A stretch of DNA of 64,000 bases from Bacteroidota bacterium. Lineage in GTDB: Bacteria; Bacteroidota; Bacteroidia; NORP154. The notes under the pieces are model-generated. The model had not been told where the DNA came from and made no database searches. It saw only the letters and a program-made list of their open reading frames with translations. Shown piece by piece: positions 26,136 through 34,194 of the stretch. The stretch is from assembly GCA_022572355.1 (NCBI GenBank), contig JACZWC010000001.1, positions 1 to 64,000 of the forward strand, read 5' to 3'. Both the position numbers and the translations under genes were made by a program. The number at the start of each line of letters is the position of its first letter. Position 1 is the first letter of the stretch.

Positions 26136-28061
26136 ATGGATATCAAAGCAGGAAAACTCCTCGATCAAATACGATACCCCCGAGACTTAAAAAAATTTAA
26201 GGAAGAAGATCTTCCCCAGATTTGCGATGAGCTCAGGCAGTACATTATTGACATTGTTTCCGTCAAGGGTGGACATTTTGGTGCAAGTTTAGGTGTGGTA
26301 GAGCTAACAGTAGCTTTACATTACATATACAATACGCCTTATGACCAATTGGTTTGGGATGTGGGCCATCAGGCTTATGGCCATAAGATACTGACTGGTA
26401 GAAGAGATATTTTTCACACAAACAGGCTTTATAAGGGAATTAGTGGTTTCCCAAACAGAACTGAAAGCGAATATGACACATTCGGTGTAGGACATTCTTC
26501 CACATCTATTTCAGCGGCGATAGGCATGGCCGTGGCATCTGATTTTAAGGGACTTAAAGGAAAACAGCATATTGCAATTATTGGAGATGGCGCCATGACA
26601 GCGGGCCTGGCATTTGAAGGTTTAAACCACGCCGGATATGTAAATAAGAATTTACTGGTAATACTCAATGATAATTGCATGAGTATCGACCCGAATGTAG
26701 GCGCGTTAAAGCAATACCTTACCGATATAACAACTTCTCACACCTACAACAAGGTGAAGGACGACGTTTGGAATCTGCTTGGTAAACTGAGCAAGTTTGG
26801 AAAGAATGCTCAGGAAATTGTTTCTAAAATTGAGAATGGTATTAAATCAACACTGCTCAAACAAAGCAACTTATTTGAGTCATTAAATTTCAGATATTTT
26901 GGGCCTGTGGATGGACATGATGTGATCCACTTGGCCAAGATTCTAAGTGACCTCAAGGATATTCCCGGACCCAAATTGCTTCACTGCGTAACGGTGAAAG
27001 GAAAAGGCTACAAGCCCGCTGAAAAGGACCAAACTAAGTGGCATGCCCCAGGGCTGTTCAACAAAGATACGGGTGAGATACTAAAATCGATTTCTAAAGA
27101 ACCGCAGCCACCAAAATATCAAGATGTTTTTGGGCATACGGTGGTAGAGCTAGCTGAGAAGAACGAGAAGATAATGGGAGTAACACCTGCTATGCCTTCT
27201 GGAAGCTCTATGAATATTATGATGAAGGCCATGCCAGACAGGGCCTTTGACGTTGGAATAGCGGAGCAACATGCCGTTACTTTTTCTGCAGGTTTGGCAA
27301 CGCAGGGAATGATACCCTTCTGTAATATTTACTCAACCTTCATGCAGCGGGCTTATGATCAGGTTGTGCATGATGTGGCAATACAAAATTTGAACGTTGT
27401 ATTTTGTTTGGACAGAGGTGGTATTGCGGGCTCGGATGGAACTACGCATCACGGCGCGTTTGACCTGGCATACATGCGATGTGTACCTAATATGATCGTA
27501 TCGGCACCGATGAACGAATCAGAGCTTCGAAACCTAATGTTTACTGCTCAACAGGATAATATGGGGCCATTCACAATTCGATATCCGAGAGGAGCTGGAG
27601 TTCTTACAGATTGGAGAACTCCCATGAAAGCAATTGAAGTAGGAACTGGTAGAAAAATATGTGATGGTGAGGAATTGGCAATATTGACCATCGGTCATAT
27701 TGGTAATTATGCAGTTGAAGCGTGCCAGTTACTCAAAAAGGAAGGATTGTTTCCAGCTCACTATGACATGCGATTTGCGAAACCGTTGGACAAAAAATTG
27801 CTTCGTGAAATATTTAGCAAATTTAACAAGATAATTACCGTAGAGGATGGTTGTATAATTGGGGGTATGGGCAGTGCTGTCCTGGAGTTTATGGCAGATC
27901 ATGATTATGTAGCGCAAGTAAAGCGAATGGGAATGCCAGATCGTACCATTGACCATGGATCACAACTAGAGCTGCATACGGAGTGTGGTTATCACCCCGA
28001 AGGAATTGCGGAAGAGGTAGTTAAGTTGTTACGCGCCAAGAAGGGTTTAATGGTGAGCTAG
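26136..28061 (+). CDS. dxs: 1-deoxy-D-xylulose-5-phosphate synthase
   Basis: From ATG 26136 (MDIKAGKLLDQIRYPRDLKKF) the product has 641 residues, the usual DXS length; an ATG at 26055 in frame lies upstream of the -7 box and is rejected. Thiamine-diphosphate and catalytic features: VWDVGHQAYGHKILTGRR, GVGHSSTSISAAIGMA, GDGAMTAGLAFEGLNHAG with NDNCMSI, the pyrimidine-domain DVGIAEQHAVTFSAGLA, and DRGGIAGSDGTTHHGAFDL. It condenses pyruvate and glyceraldehyde-3-phosphate, the first step of the MEP isoprenoid pathway; dxr for the second step is at 37.4 kb. Confidence 0.97.
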   Translation: MDIKAGKLLDQIRYPRDLKKFKEEDLPQICDELRQYIIDIVSVKGGHFGASLGVVELTVALHYIYNTPYDQLVWDVGHQAYGHKILTGRRDIFHTNRLYKGISGFPNRTESEYDTFGVGHSSTSISAAIGMAVASDFKGLKGKQHIAIIGDGAMTAGLAFEGLNHAGYVNKNLLVILNDNCMSIDPNVGALKQYLTDITTSHTYNKVKDDVWNLLGKLSKFGKNAQEIVSKIENGIKSTLLKQSNLFESLNFRYFGPVDGHDVIHLAKILSDLKDIPGPKLLHCVTVKGKGYKPAEKDQTKWHAPGLFNKDTGEILKSISKEPQPPKYQDVFGHTVVELAEKNEKIMGVTPAMPSGSSMNIMMKAMPDRAFDVGIAEQHAVTFSAGLATQGMIPFCNIYSTFMQRAYDQVVHDVAIQNLNVVFCLDRGGIAGSDGTTHHGAFDLAYMRCVPNMIVSAPMNESELRNLMFTAQQDNMGPFTIRYPRGAGVLTDWRTPMKAIEVGTGRKICDGEELAILTIGHIGNYAVEACQLLKKEGLFPAHYDMRFAKPLDKKLLREIFSKFNKIITVEDGCIIGGMGSAVLEFMADHDYVAQVKRMGMPDRTIDHGSQLELHTECGYHPEGIAEEVVKLLRAKKGLMVS

Positions 28062-28131
28062 TTTTCTTCTCTTTCTTAAGGATTTGTTTGAACATTACAT
28101 AAAGGGTAAATCCTAATCCCGATAATGTAAA

Positions 28132-28159
28132 GAGCCGGAAAAATTAATTTTTCCGGTTC
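28132..28159. terminator. Bidirectional hairpin terminator between dxs and the bactofilin gene
   Basis: A perfect 22-bp palindrome at 28135-28156 (arm CCGGAAAAATT) is extended by pairs on each side. The arm ends supply A- and T-runs on both strands. It lies 71 bp after the dxs stop and 92 bp after the bactofilin stop, suitable for ending both convergent transcripts. Confidence 0.55.
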
Positions 28160-28250
28160 GAGAAATTCCTTCAGTTTATTTATTCCACTTAGAAGACTAA
28201 GAGAAGATAATAGCGGCCATAAAGCGTGGAGCGGATATCTGGCCTAACTA

Positions 28251-28703
28251 TTAAGCAGATTTTTCTACAAGCTCCTTTACAGTTTCACCATTTTCAGATG
28301 ACTCAGAAAGTTCAGAACTGCTTTTAGATATATCCTTGACAATGGCGCCCATGCTGCAAGTGCCTGAGAACGTTGCTCCAGCCTCTATAGCCAGCTTGTT
28401 GGTTATTATATCGCCAGTTAGCTTGGCAGTTGGCTTTAGCAAAAGTACTTCTGAAACAGTTATCTTGATTTTTACCGTTCCAGATATGTCGGCATATTCA
28501 CAAATGATTTCTCCTTCAACCACCCCGGTTGAGCCGATCACAACTTTTCCCTTAGAAATGATCGTACCTTTTAAAGAACCATCGATTCTAATATCACCTT
28601 CAGATTTAATGTTTCCTTTTATTACCGTTCCAGCACCTATAAGATTTACCGACGGGGAATCAGTATCATTGTTCTTTGCCATAACATTAGTTTTTGTGAA
28701 CAT
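28251..28703 (-). CDS. Bactofilin (polymer-forming cytoskeletal protein)
   Basis: The 150-residue protein has the bactofilin core: NLIGAGTVIKGNIKSEGDIRIDGSLKGTIISKGKVVIGSTGVVEGEIICEYADISGTVK, a run of short beta-helix turns with recurrent G.I..G. spacing, flanked by disordered tails (the C-terminal tail is Ser/Glu-rich). Bactofilins self-assemble into filaments at the inner face of the membrane and often work with M23 peptidoglycan peptidases; an M23 peptidase gene lies 3 kb away, beyond sprE. Confidence 0.9.
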   Translation of the reverse strand: MFTKTNVMAKNNDTDSPSVNLIGAGTVIKGNIKSEGDIRIDGSLKGTIISKGKVVIGSTGVVEGEIICEYADISGTVKIKITVSEVLLLKPTAKLTGDIITNKLAIEAGATFSGTCSMGAIVKDISKSSSELSESSENGETVKELVEKSA

Positions 28704-28720
28704 CGCTTAAAATTAATGTG

Positions 28721-28728
28721 CAAAAATA
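28721..28728 (-). promoter_or_regulatory. Putative -7 box for the bactofilin gene
   Basis: The minus strand reads TATTTTTG, matching TAnnTTTG, 18 bp upstream of the start codon. The -33 element is not clear. Confidence 0.35.
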
Positions 28729-28814
28729 TCAAATTATTTCCTGACTTGCACACCTGATTTAGGAAGTGAGTTTACCAGATACAGAATATTTATTCTTTTC
28801 ATAAATTATTTTCA

Positions 28815-31511
28815 TTAGTTACTCAGGTAGTTATCCTGAAAGAATGCCGAATAATTCTCAATTTTCTTCTCCTTATAAAAAAGCGGAAAATTCGCTGAGG
28901 AAATAATAAATTGAGGGAAGTCGCCAGGAGGGAGCGCATCAATTTCTTTTCTATTCTCTTTAATGGAATCGTAGTATTTGATCGCTTTACTGCTATTACT
29001 GAATTTCTGGATAATTATCAGGTGAGTATCATCGTCGAGCAGCATACTTTTTGTTTTGAGGTTACTCAGGGAAAAAAACTTGGTATTGTAATTTGAAAAA
29101 CCAGTTGTTAGCTTGTTCAATGTAATGGCTGAATCGGGAATCACGATAATGTAGTAGTGGGCCATCTTACTGTTATATGAATATATCTCACTTCTCGACG
29201 TATCGGATACAACAACTATGCCCGTATCTTTTAGGGTCATTTTTATTTTGGCAATCAGTGCCAGCGTTGCTTCTGCCCGGGGTTTAACTTCGTCATTTGG
29301 GTGCTTTTCAACCACTTGTTTAAGAGCCTTTTCAAATTCAAGAATATTCTGGCTTTTTCCGATTGATAATGCTTCCAGATAATCAAATTTAGCCTGGAAC
29401 TTGTTTTTAGGAAATAAGGAGTCTGAAACCGCGCATCTGCTAATTACTAATTCATATTGATTGTGTTCGTAGGCGCGATATGTTTGGTCATAATACCGTT
29501 CAATTTTGTTTTTCTCTGCTTGCAGCGTCTTAATATATTCGGGGTTCTGAATGATTTTAGCATAGTCGCTATCCGCATATTCATTCAAGATTATGTCACG
29601 GTATTTATTTGCTTTTGCAATTCTGCTTTGGCCTAAATGAAGCCGGTATAGCTGATAACATGTAGACAGCCGATATTCAGTCGTTGGAAAACGCTCTAGC
29701 AAACGCTCAAAAGTCTTGATGGCCTGATCATCATCGAGTAGCAGTTCCTTGTATACAATTCCGAGACTGTAGTAGGCATCCATCATTCTTTCATTGGATG
29801 CCTTCATCTCCGTTCGGTTGGTGGGGATATTTTTCAGATACGATTCTCTCTGTTTAGGGTCTCCTTTAATCTCGTAGAGAAGATCTTCGTCTTCCTCGTT
29901 TTCGGCAAGATCTTCATCCATCATATTTGGATCGATGGAGTTTTTGTTTTTTCGCCTCCAATTGTCAGCAAGTTTTCTGTCTCCCCATTTTCGTACAAAT
30001 TCTTTGTAGCCAAAGCTCATTGCCGCAGAATTATAGAAATACCACATGGATCCGGTTCTTGGCATGTCATCCTTAGGGGTTGGATCAAATCTTGGTTTGT
30101 TCTCTAATTCCCTTTCCTTCAATTCATCATCAATAACTTTTTGGATTATATCATCTATCACTTTCTTTCTTTCCTTTTCGGTCATTCCAGCTAACTGTTG
30201 CAGGCTGTCTTCGTAGGTAATGATATTCAGGTATTTTACAATGTCTTTCAGTGAATTCTTTTTGTTTACAACGTCACGATAATTTTCATAAGAATCTGGC
30301 AAGGTGGTAGAAGCGCTGTCGTAGTACGCTTTGGCAACCGGATAATTGGGTTTGTCAAAGTAGATGTTGGCCAGGCGCTCGTATGCCATTCCTTTCTGCA
30401 CATCGTTGTTGACGCTGTAGGCGATACACAACTTTAAGTATTCAATTACTGCTTTTTTCTCTCCATCCCTTTGGGCCAACCCAGCCAGTGCATAATAGAT
30501 TTGATCGAAGTACTCTGAGTTCTTTTCATCAGAAAGCATTTTTTCAAGTTCTTTTCTTATATCCTGACTGCCCTTACCGGATAATCCTTTTGCGCGGTTT
30601 ATTTGTGCATTAAAGGCCATTTCATAGGAGGGGTTCATTTTCAACACTTGAACATAGTATTGAGAAGCCTTTATAAATTCTCGTTTTTTCTGATATAGTT
30701 GAGCCAATATGTAAACATATCGAACCCTTATTTTTCTCTTCTTCGTGAGATCTATGGCCTTTTCCAATGGCTCAATAGCATGTCCATACATTTTTTGCTG
30801 AATAAAATAATCTGCCTCAGTTGCAGCAAGTTCAGCTAAAAGCTTTTTTGGCTGTTTTTCAAGATCGTTTATATTCTTTTTATCATAAATCCTATCTCTT
30901 ATGGATTGTGTGGATCCAAATTCACCGGTTCGATTATAAATTCTCATCATCCAGATGAGAGCATAATATTTGATGCGGTATTTTTTGTAGTGTATTGCTA
31001 CATATTCAAATGATTCCATTGCCTCAGGGAAATCATATTTATAGAAGTGTGACTTCCCAATAAGAAGATAGCTGTCGTCGATCCAGTTCTTGTGTATGTC
31101 CTCTTTATCCTTAGCCCCTTTCTTTTTCTTTTTCTTTTTGTATCTTTTTCTCTTTTTCCTTTTCTTTTTCTTCTTCTTTTTCGAACTTTTGGGCACAATT
31201 TCATGCCGTTGAATAACCTTGGAAGCCTTTAAAATGGCCCTGTCCATTTCCGGATATATTGTCTTTGAAATTTGTTCGTCACCGAACCGAAATACCGTGA
31301 GAATCTTTGTATAGTCATCCTTGTAATTCTGCTCCAGTTTGGCCTTTCCCTCTTTAAAGCTCTCGTTACCGTTAAAGTAGGCATTGTACCGAGCTGTCAT
31401 GTTATGATAGGCTCGATTCATAAAGGCATCTTTCTTTGTCGAACACTGCGTAAAACACAATGCTATCAGAAGAAGAGGTACGGTATATCGAAAGGGATTA
31501 TTCCACTTCAT
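28815..31511 (-). CDS. sprE: Type IX secretion/gliding lipoprotein SprE (PorW)
   Basis: The 898-residue lipoprotein (signal MKWNNPFRYTVPLLLIALCFTQC, Cys23) starts with KKDAFMNRAYHNMTARYNAYFNGNESFKEGKAKL, characteristic of SprE/PorW, and is followed by many TPR-like helical pairs (for example SYLLIGKSHFYKYDFPEAMESFEYVAIHY; MAYERLANIYFDKPNYPVAKAYYDSA). The family is required for type IX secretion and gliding. An unusual feature is the basic tract at 111-131, in which 20 of 21 residues are Lys or Arg, between the N-terminal conserved block and the first TPRs. It is consistent with the sorting-domain proteins at 20.7-23.4 and 49.8 kb. Confidence 0.87.
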   Translation of the reverse strand: MKWNNPFRYTVPLLLIALCFTQCSTKKDAFMNRAYHNMTARYNAYFNGNESFKEGKAKLEQNYKDDYTKILTVFRFGDEQISKTIYPEMDRAILKASKVIQRHEIVPKSSKKKKKKKRKKRKRYKKKKKKKGAKDKEDIHKNWIDDSYLLIGKSHFYKYDFPEAMESFEYVAIHYKKYRIKYYALIWMMRIYNRTGEFGSTQSIRDRIYDKKNINDLEKQPKKLLAELAATEADYFIQQKMYGHAIEPLEKAIDLTKKRKIRVRYVYILAQLYQKKREFIKASQYYVQVLKMNPSYEMAFNAQINRAKGLSGKGSQDIRKELEKMLSDEKNSEYFDQIYYALAGLAQRDGEKKAVIEYLKLCIAYSVNNDVQKGMAYERLANIYFDKPNYPVAKAYYDSASTTLPDSYENYRDVVNKKNSLKDIVKYLNIITYEDSLQQLAGMTEKERKKVIDDIIQKVIDDELKERELENKPRFDPTPKDDMPRTGSMWYFYNSAAMSFGYKEFVRKWGDRKLADNWRRKNKNSIDPNMMDEDLAENEEDEDLLYEIKGDPKQRESYLKNIPTNRTEMKASNERMMDAYYSLGIVYKELLLDDDQAIKTFERLLERFPTTEYRLSTCYQLYRLHLGQSRIAKANKYRDIILNEYADSDYAKIIQNPEYIKTLQAEKNKIERYYDQTYRAYEHNQYELVISRCAVSDSLFPKNKFQAKFDYLEALSIGKSQNILEFEKALKQVVEKHPNDEVKPRAEATLALIAKIKMTLKDTGIVVVSDTSRSEIYSYNSKMAHYYIIVIPDSAITLNKLTTGFSNYNTKFFSLSNLKTKSMLLDDDTHLIIIQKFSNSSKAIKYYDSIKENRKEIDALPPGDFPQFIISSANFPLFYKEKKIENYSAFFQDNYLSN

Positions 31512-31671
31512 GGCGGAATTATTAAAAAGCGGTCAGTTTGCGTTGGTATTATCAGATTAACTCATCTGATGCAAAAATATTGTATTTATATTGATCATCG
31601 GCACGTCTATGCAATACTTTTGATGCCACAGGAGGAACTGATCTGGAAAGCCAGTTTTTCGGCTTCTTACC

Positions 31672-31679
31672 TATCTTTG
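31672..31679 (+). promoter_or_regulatory. Putative -7 box for the M23 peptidase gene
   Basis: TATCTTTG, an exact TAnnTTTG match, lies 36 bp upstream of the ATG at 31716. No TTG was found at the normal -33 position; TTT occurs there. Confidence 0.45.
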
Positions 31680-31715
31680 CCAATAGACAAAGTATGAACA
31701 ACTCAATAAATATTC

Positions 31716-32636
31716 ATGGCAAGAGAAAAGAATCAAAGCAAAAAACCGGCTAAAAAGCTGGTTCATAAGTATATCCTCGAGATTCGTGATGAAGATACTT
31801 TCGAGAAAAAACTGGATCTTAGATTATCACGATTGAACGTGCTTACCTTATTGGGAACAGCAACAATTGCAATCGTTTCCATAATGCTCTTGCTCATTGT
31901 ATATACACCTCTTCGGGAAAAGTTGCTGGGATATAGATATGTCAGCTTGTCGAGACAAGCAGTAGAAGCCAACTTTGTTGCGGATTCTTTGGCAAAAGAG
32001 CTCAAACTGAAGTCTGTGTATTTAGACAATATCAAGAAGATTCTTAAAGGTACGATTGGGAATGCGGATGTAATAGGGGAGGGTGTGGACAAATTGAGTA
32101 CAACTCGAGTTTCAATGGAGCAGGCCAACATCGAGAGATACCAAAATATACAAATAAGCCGCAGTGAGGAAGATTCTTTGCTTCGAATTGAAATTGAATC
32201 CGGGGAAAAATACAATTTAAATTTTTCCAAAAATGAAACAGGCAATACAGTTCCAGTGAACGTAAGCAGCACCTTGTTTTTCATCCCATTGAAGGGATTT
32301 GTGACAGATACCTTTAATTTCATAACGAAGCATTATGGTGTTGATATCGCTGCTCCTGAAAATGAAGCCATAAAAGCAACGCTTGATGGCACGGTAATTT
32401 TTGCTAACTGGACGAGTGAAACGGGATTTATTATTGGCATACAGCACAACAATAACCTGATGTCTATTTACAAGCACAATTCAATATTACTGAAAGAAGT
32501 GGGTAATAAAGTTAAAGCTGGTGAAGTAGTAGCAGTGGTTGGAAGCTCAGGTGACCTATCTACGGGACCTCATCTGCATTTTGAGTTATGGTCAAATGGC
32601 AACCCGCTAAACCCTGCTAACTATATGGTATTTTAA
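31716..32636 (+). CDS. M23-family (LytM-type) metallopeptidase
   Basis: The 306-residue protein has a basic cytoplasmic start, one membrane segment (LNVLTLLGTATIAIVSIMLLLIVYTPL, about 43-70), a coiled/linker region and a C-terminal LytM domain from about 190. The zinc and catalytic residues are visible: HYGVDIA (H-x-x-x-D), the Gly-rich core, and HLHFE near the end (H-x-H), with KAGEVVAVVGSSGDLSTGP. It should cleave peptidoglycan peptide bridges in the periplasm, anchored to the inner membrane. The stop is 4 bp before the GH3 gene, so they are likely co-transcribed. Confidence 0.9.
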   Translation: MAREKNQSKKPAKKLVHKYILEIRDEDTFEKKLDLRLSRLNVLTLLGTATIAIVSIMLLLIVYTPLREKLLGYRYVSLSRQAVEANFVADSLAKELKLKSVYLDNIKKILKGTIGNADVIGEGVDKLSTTRVSMEQANIERYQNIQISRSEEDSLLRIEIESGEKYNLNFSKNETGNTVPVNVSSTLFFIPLKGFVTDTFNFITKHYGVDIAAPENEAIKATLDGTVIFANWTSETGFIIGIQHNNNLMSIYKHNSILLKEVGNKVKAGEVVAVVGSSGDLSTGPHLHFELWSNGNPLNPANYMVF

Positions 32637-32640
32637 ATAG

Positions 32641-34143
32641 ATGGGGTTAAAAGCAGCATTGAGCAAACCGTTTGCAAAATTGGCTTATCGAAAAGTACAG
32701 CGTTGGGCAAACTCACCCTTGCAAGCTCAAGAGACTGTTTTTCAGAAACTTTTATCTGGCGGAGCCAACACTCTTTTTGGCAGGGACCATGGCTTTGATA
32801 AGATTTCTGACTACGATGATTTCAAGAAGGCGATTCCAATTCGGGACTATGAAGGTCTGAGCGGATACATAGAAAAAATAATTGCAGGAGAGAAAGATGT
32901 GCTTTGGAGGGGAAAACCCATTTATCTATGCAAAACTTCTGGTACTACATCAGGAACCAAATATATACCGATCACAAAAGAATCAATGTCAAATCACATT
33001 GATTCGGCAAGGAATGCGCTTCTGTGCTACATAGCAGAATCTGGGAATGCTGGCTTTATCAATGGCAAGATGATCTTTCTTCAGGGAAGCCCCGAGCTGG
33101 ACAGAAGCGGTAACATTCCAGTTGGCAGGTTATCTGGTATAGTGGCCAATCATGTTCCAAGATACCTGTTGAAAAACCGTATGCCCTCATATGAGACAAA
33201 TATGGTCGAAGATTGGGAGGCCAAGGTAGATGCGATTGTAGATGAAACTATGAATGAGAATATGACCCTGATAAGCGGTATACCGTCGTGGGTTCAAATG
33301 TATTTTGAGAAGCTGTTGGAAAAGACAGGTAAGAATACCATTGAAGAGATATTTCCCAATTTCTCACTGTTTGTACACGGAGGAGTAAATTTTGAGCCTT
33401 ACCGGAATAATTTTATTAAAACAATTGGTAAAAAGGTGGATACCATTGAAACATATCCGGCATCGGAAGGATTCATAGCATTTCAGGATTCTTTGAAAGA
33501 AGAGGGGCTCCTGCTGATATTAAACTCAGGTATTTTTTATGAATTTATTCCTGCGGATCAATATGGTGAGGATAATCAGAAACGGATATCCTTGGTGGAT
33601 GTAAAAGTAGGAGTGAATTACGCAATCATTTTAAACACAAATGCCGGGCTGTGGGGTTATTCAATAGGTGATACCGTTCGATTTGTTTCTACCAGCCCAT
33701 ATCGCATCGTGGTCACCGGAAGAATTGAGCATTATATTTCTGCATTTGGTGAGCATGTAATTTCGGAAGAGGTTGATGGAGCCTTGGAAGAAGCAGCTGG
33801 AATTCACGGCGTAGAAATCGTAGAATTTCATGTGGCGCCTGAGGTGCAACCTCAAGAGGGGCTCCCTTATCATGAGTGGTTTATAGAGTTTTCCAAGCAA
33901 CCCGATTCTTTGAAAGACTTTGCCAGTGAATTAGACCAGCTCATGCAGAAAAAAAACATCTATTATAAAGATCTGATAAAGGGCAATATTCTGCAGATAC
34001 TAAAGATTGTTCAAGTTGACCAAAACGGGTTTATCAGGTATATGAAATCACAGGGCAAGCTCGGTGGGCAGAATAAAGTTCCCAGGTTATCCAATGACCG
34101 TGTGTTAGCCAATGAATTGGTCGCGTTTACCGGTAATTCTTAG
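32641..34143 (+). CDS. GH3-family acyl-adenylate-forming protein
   Basis: The 500-residue product belongs to the GH3 auxin-responsive promoter family found also in Bacteroidota: CKTSGTTSGTKYIPITKESM is the ATP-binding P-loop, GGVNFEPYRNNF and ETYPASEGFIAFQD follow, and GLWGYSIGDTVRFVSTSPYRIVVTGRIEHYISAFGEHV is the conserved C-terminal hinge. The plant enzymes join amino acids to acyl acids; the bacterial substrates are unknown. It starts 4 bp after the M23 peptidase stop and is followed after 51 bp by the M48 protease gene. Confidence 0.87.
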   Translation: MGLKAALSKPFAKLAYRKVQRWANSPLQAQETVFQKLLSGGANTLFGRDHGFDKISDYDDFKKAIPIRDYEGLSGYIEKIIAGEKDVLWRGKPIYLCKTSGTTSGTKYIPITKESMSNHIDSARNALLCYIAESGNAGFINGKMIFLQGSPELDRSGNIPVGRLSGIVANHVPRYLLKNRMPSYETNMVEDWEAKVDAIVDETMNENMTLISGIPSWVQMYFEKLLEKTGKNTIEEIFPNFSLFVHGGVNFEPYRNNFIKTIGKKVDTIETYPASEGFIAFQDSLKEEGLLLILNSGIFYEFIPADQYGEDNQKRISLVDVKVGVNYAIILNTNAGLWGYSIGDTVRFVSTSPYRIVVTGRIEHYISAFGEHVISEEVDGALEEAAGIHGVEIVEFHVAPEVQPQEGLPYHEWFIEFSKQPDSLKDFASELDQLMQKKNIYYKDLIKGNILQILKIVQVDQNGFIRYMKSQGKLGGQNKVPRLSNDRVLANELVAFTGNS

Positions 34144-34194
34144 ATTTTACAAGTTAGATTCTTATATTCGCTAGAGAGCGATCAATAATTTTTT

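Noticed and set aside
30998..31204. Lys/Arg-rich minus-strand frame overlapping sprE in another frame
   Set aside because: Its composition is a by-product of the AAG/AAA-rich basic tract of SprE; there is no start signal or independent feature.
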